NCBI GenBank assembly: GCA_033717875.1
Contig: JADDKJ010000006.1
Span: forward strand, 34,619 to 98,618
Source of the DNA: SBBG01 sp033717875
GTDB lineage: Bacteria; Pseudomonadota; Gammaproteobacteria; Ga0077554; Ga007554
DNA length: 64,000 nt
Direction: 5' to 3'
Positions 1-6,608 of this stretch are shown here, piece by piece. Position numbers and translations under genes: made by a program. Below the pieces are notes generated by a model. It was not told where the DNA came from. It did not search any database and was given only the letters and a program-made list of their open reading frames with translations. Each line of letters begins with the position of its first letter. Position 1 is the stretch's first letter.

Positions 1-82
1 TTCGATCTTGAGGGGTTCTGGAGGTAGAGGTCAAGGTGTGTTCTTGTGTGAACTCATTTTTGAAATTCGAGATCATCATTTT

Positions 83-289
83 ATGAACGAAGAACGCATC
101 ATCGACATCGAAACCCGCCTCACTTACCAGGAGGCGGCGATGCAGGAGTTGAGCGACATCATCGCCGAGCAAGGGACACTGATCGACCGCCTGCGCGCCG
201 AGCTCGAAGCCGTGAAGCAACGAGTGCGTGAGCAGGGCGAATCCAACATCGCGCCGTTATCAGAGGAACGGCCGCCCCCGCATTATTGA
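83..289 (+). CDS. slyX: SlyX family protein
   Basis: This is a short acidic protein of 68 residues. Its N-terminal half is a predicted coiled coil (ERIIDIETRLTYQEAAMQEL, then IIAEQGTLIDRLRAELE), and it ends in the proline- and histidine-rich tail PPPHY typical of SlyX. The family is widespread in gammaproteobacteria and its biochemical role is not established. The ATG at 83 is chosen because it gives the family's usual length; the longer frame upstream adds an unrelated N-terminus. The stop codon is directly followed by a repeat element. Confidence 0.88.
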   Translation: MNEERIIDIETRLTYQEAAMQELSDIIAEQGTLIDRLRAELEAVKQRVREQGESNIAPLSEERPPPHY

Positions 290-380
290 GGGCATATCTA
301 AAAATTCGATCAAGGCGCGAGGGCAAGGCGGAAATGGGCGAAAAAGCGGAGTGTACACGGAGTACATGAGCATTTTCGGA
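290..380 (+). repeat. Half copy of palindromic element, family 1 (copy A)
   Basis: The sequence begins right after the slyX stop with GGGCATATCTAAAAATTCG, a terminal repeat like those at 27463 and 28264, and runs through the conserved left arm to the central hairpin (TGTAC 352-356, loop ACGGA, GTACA 362-366). It then departs from the full copies, so the right arm and right terminal repeat are missing. It is non-coding. Confidence 0.8.
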
Positions 381-384
381 TAGG

Positions 385-419
385 AGGCATCCTAATCTGT
401 TCGCTCAGATCCGATGCCT
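385..419. other. Nested hairpin upstream of alr
   Basis: Arms AGGCATC (385-391) and GATGCCT (413-419) enclose a second stem, ATCTG/CAGAT. There is no T-tract, so it is not a convincing terminator. It could be the scarred right end of the adjacent repeat or a leader structure of alr. Confidence 0.4.
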
Positions 420-472
420 TGCCTGGGCTTACGCCAGATGATCTATGATTGACCGCATGACGAGTGACATCC

Positions 473-1564
473 ATGACCCGTGCCGCTGAAGCACGCATCG
501 ATCTGGCGGCGTTGCGCCACAACCTGGCGCGCGTGCGTGAGGTGGCGCGGGGTGCTCGCGTGATGGCGATCATCAAGGCCAATGGCTACGGTCACGGCAT
601 GGCGCGCGTGGCTCGGGCGTTGGCGCACGGCGATGACGGTGTTGATGCCTTTGGCGTGGCGAGTGTCGATGAGGCGATCGCGTTGCGCGAGGCGGGTATC
701 GAAACGCCTGTCACGTTGCTGGAAGGTTTTTTCGAGGCCGCGGAGCTGGCGGCGGTGGAGTATTACCGGCTGAGTGTGGTGATCCATCATGCCGCGCAGC
801 TCGATATTCTTGAAACCCACCCGCTGTCTTCTTCGATCCCTGTCTGGCTCAAGATTGATTCGGGCATGCACCGCCTGGGCTTTGCGCCGGACAAGGCGCG
901 TGACGCCTGGCGGCGTCTCAAGGACTGTCCGTGGGTGGCTGATCCGATCCGTTTGATGACGCATCTTGCCAGCGCCGATGACCGCCATAGCCCGCAGACG
1001 CTGGCGCAACTGGAATGCTTCGACACTGCGATGACTGGCATCGAAGGCGAGCGCGGTATCGCCAATTCCGCGGCGATCCTCGCTTGGCCGCAGACGCATG
1101 CGCAATGGGTGCGGCCGGGTATCATGCTGTATGGGGTATCTCCTTTCGTCGATGGCGTGGCGGCGGACGAGAATCTCAAGCCGGTGATGACGCTGAATTC
1201 CAGATTGATCGCGGTCAATCGTTTCAGAAAGGGCGATGCGATCGGCTATGCCGCCTCGTGGGTGTGCCCGCAGGACATGCCGGTGGGGGTGGTGGCGATC
1301 GGCTATGGCGATGGCTACCCGCGCCATGCCGCGCCGGGTACGCCGGTGCTGGTGAATGGTCGGCGCGTACCGTTGATCGGGCGGGTGTCGATGGATATGG
1401 TGACCGTCGATCTGAGTAGCCAGCCGGAAGCCCGTATTGGTGATCCGGTGACGCTGTGGGGTGAGGGCCTGCCGGTGGAAGAGGTGGCGCGTTGCGCGGG
1501 AACCATCGCCTATCAGTTGTTGTGCAATGTGGCGCAGCGGGTGCGGTTTGTCGAAGTGGAGTAA
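473..1564 (+). CDS. alr: Alanine racemase
   Basis: This PLP enzyme interconverts L- and D-alanine and supplies D-alanine for peptidoglycan in the cytoplasm. The Schiff-base lysine is K35 in the motif MAIIKANGYGHG, and the C-terminal beta domain contains the expected IGYGDGYPR and GRVSMDMVTVD motifs. The protein is about 363 residues, normal for the family. ATG 473 is preferred over an in-frame GTG at 464 because homologues start close to the TRAAEARIDL segment. It is followed after 8 bp by the Dabb gene, so the two may be cotranscribed. Whether it is the biosynthetic (Alr) or catabolic (DadX) form cannot be told from sequence. Confidence 0.95.
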   Translation: MTRAAEARIDLAALRHNLARVREVARGARVMAIIKANGYGHGMARVARALAHGDDGVDAFGVASVDEAIALREAGIETPVTLLEGFFEAAELAAVEYYRLSVVIHHAAQLDILETHPLSSSIPVWLKIDSGMHRLGFAPDKARDAWRRLKDCPWVADPIRLMTHLASADDRHSPQTLAQLECFDTAMTGIEGERGIANSAAILAWPQTHAQWVRPGIMLYGVSPFVDGVAADENLKPVMTLNSRLIAVNRFRKGDAIGYAASWVCPQDMPVGVVAIGYGDGYPRHAAPGTPVLVNGRRVPLIGRVSMDMVTVDLSSQPEARIGDPVTLWGEGLPVEEVARCAGTIAYQLLCNVAQRVRFVEVE

Positions 1565-1572
1565 TGTGAGGT

Positions 1573-1881
1573 ATGGTAAAACACGTCGTATTGTGGCGGT
1601 TGAAAGAGTCCGCCGAAGGTTGTAGCGCAGCGGAAAATGCGTTGAGGATCAAGCAGGCCCTCGAGGCCCTGAACGGCAGGATTCCAGGCATGCTGCGCCT
1701 GGAAGTCGGTATCGATTTCAGCCGGGAGGAGGGTTCATCCGATGTGGTGCTGTATTCGGAGTTCGACAGCCGGGCGGCGCTGGAGATTTATCAGAACCAT
1801 CCGTTGCATGAGGAAGTGAAGGCGCTGGTGATGGCGGTGCGCTCGGAGCGGCGGGTGGTGGATTATGAGGTTGGGGGGTAG
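1573..1881 (+). CDS. Dabb (stress-responsive A/B barrel) domain protein
   Basis: This 102-residue protein starts with MVKHVVLWRLK and carries the Dabb pattern: a central YSEFDSRAALEIYQNHPLHEE segment and a C-terminal VVDYEV strand. Family members form small ferredoxin-like dimers; most have no known role and some are cyclases or stress proteins. It lies 8 bp after alr on the same strand, so it is probably the last gene of that unit. It converges with the defence island just downstream. Confidence 0.85.
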   Translation: MVKHVVLWRLKESAEGCSAAENALRIKQALEALNGRIPGMLRLEVGIDFSREEGSSDVVLYSEFDSRAALEIYQNHPLHEEVKALVMAVRSERRVVDYEVGG

Positions 1882-1927
1882 TTTGTCGGCATGGACTGTG
1901 CCGTATTTGTGACGCCCGGCTCACGCT

Positions 1928-3124
1928 TCATGCAGACTGGCCGACTAACCGGGCCGTCTGCGGATCATAGACCACATTGGTAATCGAGCCATCCCGAATG
2001 CGCTGAACCGCCTCGTCAATCACGTGAAGCGGTACCAGAAACCACTCCCTCGGCCGCACTGGATTTCCAAAGCGGTCTTCGATAGTCAAATCAAGCTGTG
2101 CTGCGCCAAACAATCGGTGAAAAATGTGTTCCAGCTTTGTGCGGTTGAGGTTGTGGAGTTTGTACGTGGCAACCACCTCCACATCAGCCAGCAAATAAGT
2201 GGCATCCTTTTCCGCACCTGCAATACGGTTCTGGACGTCGCCGCCTGTTACGCCAATTTTATGGATCAACTCGCGGTGCTCGGCAATAAATGGATGGCTG
2301 GATAGGCTACGCAGTACGTAGATGGTTCCGGTGTCGATATCGTCAGCCTCCGCTGCGCTGCTAAACAGCGGGCCATCGTCCTTTCTGATAAGGCGGCGAC
2401 CTACGGGCGTGTTCCCGTCGGGATAGAGCGAACGCGAAAGTGAGCGGAGCAACAGGTTGCTCTCGGTATGGTTGTCAAAAATGACCCGGAGTCGCGGGTT
2501 GTCGCGTCCATCCTTGGTCTTGGCGCCCTCACACATTTCGGCCACATAAGCTATCTGGCCGCCAATGATGAAGAAATCTCCCAACTCAATACTGGCGTTC
2601 TTGGCGAAGGGCTTGGTCATCCAAGTATCCGCCTTGAGTCCAGTTTTAGCTTCCTCGAATAAGGGCGCAAATCGGTCGAAATCCGCGCAAGGTGTGCGGT
2701 TGGCAACTTCTTCCGCCGCTTTGATATCGGCGTAGGGACGCACATGGCGCAGCACGATAATGTCATCCTGCACCACTGATTCGCCAACGCCTAACTCGGC
2801 CAACAGCGCGTCTTCGTCCAATTCATCTGTATTCACCGCAGCCACGATTGCTCCCGACAATAGACCAGGGCCATCCAACTCTGCCAGCAGAGCATGAGCC
2901 TCGGGCAACTTGCGTAGCTGGTCCAGGCGCACGGCATACAAGCGCTCAAAGATGTCATACCCCTCGCCATGCTGTGGTGCGCGACCATGCGCTTGATGGA
3001 AACGCAGAATATCCTCGAAGCCCGCAATGATGCGCTCCTCGCGCGCGGTTCGGCTGGAAACTTTGAGCGGCGTTATTTCAAGGCCGAGATCAGCGAGCAG
3101 CTCGTCTTCGTCAATTTCAGCCAT
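1928..3124 (-). CDS. GIY-YIG nuclease family protein of a defence island
   Basis: The 398-residue protein ends in a GIY-YIG-type domain (T5orf172/MUG113-like). The first strand is IYVLRS at 268-273, the second motif is KIGVTGG from 289, the likely catalytic arginine is R300 and the likely metal-binding glutamate is E332 in KLEHIFHRLFG. The N-terminal part contains a duplicated acidic motif, DEDELLADLG near 6-15 and DEDALLAELG near 104-113, which may be a partner-binding element. It overlaps the helicase stop by 8 bp, indicating translational coupling. I infer that it is the cleaving subunit acting with the upstream helicase and methyltransferase; this is not shown by sequence alone. Confidence 0.85.
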   Translation of the reverse strand: MAEIDEDELLADLGLEITPLKVSSRTAREERIIAGFEDILRFHQAHGRAPQHGEGYDIFERLYAVRLDQLRKLPEAHALLAELDGPGLLSGAIVAAVNTDELDEDALLAELGVGESVVQDDIIVLRHVRPYADIKAAEEVANRTPCADFDRFAPLFEEAKTGLKADTWMTKPFAKNASIELGDFFIIGGQIAYVAEMCEGAKTKDGRDNPRLRVIFDNHTESNLLLRSLSRSLYPDGNTPVGRRLIRKDDGPLFSSAAEADDIDTGTIYVLRSLSSHPFIAEHRELIHKIGVTGGDVQNRIAGAEKDATYLLADVEVVATYKLHNLNRTKLEHIFHRLFGAAQLDLTIEDRFGNPVRPREWFLVPLHVIDEAVQRIRDGSITNVVYDPQTARLVGQSA

Positions 3125-5246
3125 TTGTCGCCCCGTTTTGTTCAGCGGCCTGCTCCTGGGCTTTATAGCGAAGGAAGGCGGCTACCCCTTCCGCCATTCG
3201 TTTCTCCCAAGCATCGGCAGAATTGATATCGGGAAGGCGCCCCCGTTCCTTCTTGAAGGCTCTCGCCCGTGCCGCGAGTTCAACGGCTTCCTCCCGCGGA
3301 ATGCTCACCTTCTTGGCGGCAATGCTGGCCTGCACCTGACGCAGCGATTTCTCATCCATCGCTTTCGCCAGCACCGCGTAGGCAGCGTCGAAGGGGTTGA
3401 TGCGGTCGATCAGGTCAATGTCCAGATCGCGCACATTGACGAACTTGCGCACCCCATCCAGCAAGGCCGTACTGCCCTGCATCGTGCCGCCGCCCGTATC
3501 ACCACCATTCGCATCGGCCTGAGCCAACGCCAATTTGGCCTGCTGGGTAATGTTCATCGCCGCAATCGCATGTTGGCGGATGGCCTCCTGATCGTTGTCG
3601 CTCAACTCCGGGTAACGCTCGCGCACGATCTTGCCCATGCGCAACTGGGTCAGCTCTTCGGGCAGCGTGTTTTCCTTGTCGAACAGGCCACGCTCCAGCA
3701 CGGTTTTGTCCTGCAAGAAACTGGTGACAACTTCGTTCAGGTCCTCCTTGCAGATGCGTGTAGCCTCCGGACTTTGAGGTGTTGCCAGTCCATTGATTTC
3801 GACGTGAATCTGGCCTGTGTCCTGGTTCACCCCGATGTTGTGGCCACCTGCCTTGTAACCTTCCTCGCCGTAATCGAAGCCGCCCAATGGGCCGGTGTTT
3901 CTTGGCGTGAACTCATAGCGCGGCGCCAATACCTGTTCCATCAGCAGGCTGGCGGAAATGGCCTTGAGCATGTCGTTCACTGCCTCGGCCACTGCCGCCT
4001 GTCCAGCCGTGGGTTCGGCAATCAGGTTGGTGAAGCGCGAGCGCTCCTTGCCCTCGGCATCACGGGTGGCGCGGCCAATGATCTGCACGATTTCGGTCAG
4101 GCTGCTGCGGTAGCCAATGGTCAGCGCGTGTTCGCACCAGATCCAGTCAAAGCCTTCCTTCGCCATGCCCAGGGCGATGATGATATCCACATGATCTCTG
4201 TTCTCCTTCTGTGCCGGGTCTTTCAACGCGGCCAGCACTTTGGAACGTTTGGTCAGGTCACTGTCATCCACCAAATCCGCCACTTTCAGGGTACGACCAT
4301 CCCTGGCTTGTATCAGATGGAAGTTGGTGACCGGGTCAACGCCTTTCCATTCACCCAAGCCGTGCATGATTTCGTTCACCTCGCGCTCCTTGTCCTTCAG
4401 ACTTTCGCGGGCGTTCACATTGGGAATATGCACGATGGTTTTTAATGCCGGGTCCAACACCTTGGTGACGGCATCAACGTAAGGGCCGGTGTAGAAGAAG
4501 TAGCCGATGTCCAGCGATTTGAGCCATTGGTAGCCGTTGAGCTGCTCGTAATAGGTGTAGGTGATTGTCTCGAATCGGGCTTCATCCGCCGGGGCCAACA
4601 CGGCCTCGCTGTCGCCACGGAAGTAAGAGCCGGTCATCGCGACCAGATGCACCTTGTCGCGCGCGATAAACGCGCCCAACTGATTGCCCAGCACATTGCC
4701 GGAGTTGCTGGAGACGTGATGGAACTCGTCAACGGCGATCAGGCGGTTGTCGAACGCTGCGATGCCCAGCTCTTCCACCGCGAAGCGGAAGGTGGCGTGG
4801 GTGCAGACCAGCACCTTGTCACCGCTTTCCAGAAATTTACGTACCGCCTCCACTTTGGACTTGGCCACGCGCGGTTCGTCCACGCCGGGCGCATTGCACA
4901 GATTCCACTGCGGCGCGACCTGCCAATCCCAGTAGAAGCCAAACTGGCTCAGCGGCTCATCGGCGAAGCTGCCGCCGATAGACCGCTCCGGCACCACGAT
5001 GATGGCCTGCCGCAAGCCCTGGTTGTTGAGCTTGTCCAGCGCGATGAACATCAGCGCGCGGGATTTGCCCGAGGCCGGTGGCGATTTGATCAGCAGGTAT
5101 TGCTCGCCGCGCTTGGCATAGGCGCGCTCCTGCATGGCGCGCATCCCCAGTTCGTTGGCCTTGCTGGAAGCGCCCGTGCGCGCCGTGGTGATGGATACCG
5201 ATGGCACGGTGTAGGCATTGGTTGGGTTAGTGGTAGTTGAGGTCAT
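3117..5246 (-). CDS. DEAD/DEAH-box helicase of a defence island
   Basis: This superfamily 2 helicase or translocase has about 709 residues. Motif I is PPASGKS near 56-62, motif II is DEFH at 173-176, motif III-like is MTGSYFRG from 204, and motif VI is QIIGRATRD near 388-396. It belongs to the type III restriction/SSL2-like group. A TTG at 5261 would add five residues; ATG 5246 is preferred, though neither has a clear ribosome-binding site. Its stop overlaps the start of the GIY-YIG gene. It is separated from the RhuM and methyltransferase genes by 300 bp rich in palindromes, so it may have its own promoter. Expected role: ATP-driven movement on DNA in a restriction-like system. Confidence 0.9.
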   Translation of the reverse strand: MTSTTTNPTNAYTVPSVSITTARTGASSKANELGMRAMQERAYAKRGEQYLLIKSPPASGKSRALMFIALDKLNNQGLRQAIIVVPERSIGGSFADEPLSQFGFYWDWQVAPQWNLCNAPGVDEPRVAKSKVEAVRKFLESGDKVLVCTHATFRFAVEELGIAAFDNRLIAVDEFHHVSSNSGNVLGNQLGAFIARDKVHLVAMTGSYFRGDSEAVLAPADEARFETITYTYYEQLNGYQWLKSLDIGYFFYTGPYVDAVTKVLDPALKTIVHIPNVNARESLKDKEREVNEIMHGLGEWKGVDPVTNFHLIQARDGRTLKVADLVDDSDLTKRSKVLAALKDPAQKENRDHVDIIIALGMAKEGFDWIWCEHALTIGYRSSLTEIVQIIGRATRDAEGKERSRFTNLIAEPTAGQAAVAEAVNDMLKAISASLLMEQVLAPRYEFTPRNTGPLGGFDYGEEGYKAGGHNIGVNQDTGQIHVEINGLATPQSPEATRICKEDLNEVVTSFLQDKTVLERGLFDKENTLPEELTQLRMGKIVRERYPELSDNDQEAIRQHAIAAMNITQQAKLALAQADANGGDTGGGTMQGSTALLDGVRKFVNVRDLDIDLIDRINPFDAAYAVLAKAMDEKSLRQVQASIAAKKVSIPREEAVELAARARAFKKERGRLPDINSADAWEKRMAEGVAAFLRYKAQEQAAEQNGATNG

Positions 5247-5261
5247 GGTATCTATACTCAA

Positions 5262-5556
5262 TGAAATTGTTTTTTAATAGTGCAAGCACCTCTTGCACAA
5301 AACCGCACATTTTTCAGGCAGAGCAGTGGCGCCAGATTGCGTCTCCAAGACAATTGCCCAACAGCCTGTTGGACAATTGTGCAACAGCAGCTGCACAAAT
5401 TACACAAACGATCTACAATGCGCCCGCGACTAGCGCACTCGTTTCGATGCGAACCGACCCTTCCGGGCCTAGTCGTTCCAAACTCCTTAAGGCCAGGGTT
5501 GAATGAACACATTCCCGCTGGCCTTTATCTTTTCCCACGCTGCTTTCACTTCTTGC
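5262..5556 (-). promoter_or_regulatory. Palindrome-rich spacer upstream of the helicase gene
   Basis: This stretch has no convincing gene. It holds a 29-bp palindrome with one mismatch (5351-5379, arms CAATTGCCCAACAG and CTGTTGGACAATTG). An inverted repeat TTGTGCA/TGCACAA lies near 5377-5398, and TGCAAG/CTTGCA near 5281-5297. The last sits where the spacer of a weak minus-strand promoter for the helicase would be (TTTTGT, 17 bp, TATTAA). The repeated TGCACAA half-sites suggest binding by a dimeric regulator; this is inference. Confidence 0.5.
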
Positions 5557-6608
5557 TCATGCTTTCTTGCCCTTTGTTATCTTCTTCGCGGGCTTGGCCG
5601 CCGCTATCTTCGTATGACGCTCAACCCGCTTTTCCAGCTGCTCGATTTCCTGCAAATCTGCCGCGTCGGCCTCCAGCGCCTCGGTGGCGCGGCGCTGTTG
5701 ATCGAAGGTCTCGTAACGCGCGTGGGCGATGCTCACCATGTCACCATGTCATCATGGCGGACTTGGCCGGAATTCTGCAAAACCGCCTGCCCGTTGAATG
5801 CCAGCATCCCGTCCACATGCTTGCGCCAAAAATCCAGCGTGAGGTCGTGCCGCTGTTTCACCCTCAGCTCTGCCTGTTCCAGAAAGATAACGACCAGCCG
5901 ATTGAGGGTGTCGATCTCGTCTTCCGAAAGATAATTCTTGGCGATAACGACATCCTGCTTGCGCACGCGCGAGCCGCTCCAGTGGGTGAGCGACATATTC
6001 GGACTTTGCGGGTCTGCGCGTTTCACGATCAGCTCGGCGGCGGTGTGGCCGGTGGCAGCAAAAAGAAGCTTGTTCTGAACCTCGGCGAAAAAAATCTGTG
6101 TCTCTTTTTCCGTGATGCGGTAATCCGAACTCAGGGCGAAGAGGTCGCGGACTTTTTGATAAAAGCGCTTCTCCGAGGCCCGAATCTCGCGGATGCGCTC
6201 CAGCAGCTCGTCGAAATAATCCCAAGCCCCCGGATTCTTGAGCCGCTCATCGTCCATGACGAAACCTTTCACCAGAAACTCCTTCAGGTGTCGGGTCGCC
6301 CACTGGCGGAACTGGGTGCCGCGCGGCGAGCGGATGCGGTAGCCGATGGCCAGAATCAGCTCCAGATGGTAGAGCTGCGTGCGGTAGTTCTTACCGTCGG
6401 CGGCAGTTGTCAAGGAATCCTTGACAACTGAATCCATGCTCAACTCCCCTTCTTCAAAGATATTCTTGGCGTGCAAACTAACGTTTTGCTTGGTGGTCTG
6501 GAACAGCTCGGCGATTTCCAGTTGGCTCAGCCAAATACTGTCGCCCTGCACACGCAAGTTGATGCGGGTTTGACCATCATCGCTGGTGTAAAGAATCAGG
6601 TCGCTCAT
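5557..6608 (-). pseudogene. RhuM family protein, frameshifted by an 8-bp duplication
   Basis: The first frame (6608 down to 5733) encodes 291 residues of a RhuM/virulence-protein-like family, starting MSDLILYTSDDGQ with a winged-helix-like segment (SQLEIAELFQTTKQNVSLH). The second frame (5739 to 5557) encodes the remaining C-terminus, IAHARYETFDQQRRATEALE. The break lies at ACCATGTC repeated twice in tandem (5735-5742 and 5743-5750). Deleting one copy joins the frames as HDDM-VSIAHARYETF, which reads as one intact family member of about 350 residues. The start overlaps the methyltransferase stop (ATGA). The second piece could be reinitiated at an overlapping ATGGTGA, so partial function is possible. 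The role of RhuM in such islands is unknown. Confidence 0.85.

Noticed and set aside
1882..1927. Terminator between the Dabb gene and the GIY-YIG gene
   Set aside because: The 46-bp convergent gap shows no stable stem or T-tract.
5484..5562. Short minus-strand reading KHEQEVKAAWEKIKASG after RhuM
   Set aside because: It looks protein-like and could be the end of a lost gene, but it lacks a start and cannot be tied to a family.
5280..6431. Long plus-strand open frame (383 codons) opposite RhuM
   Set aside because: It is the antisense shadow of the RhuM gene: composition is Arg/Leu-rich and no family motif appears, whereas the minus strand reads as a known protein.
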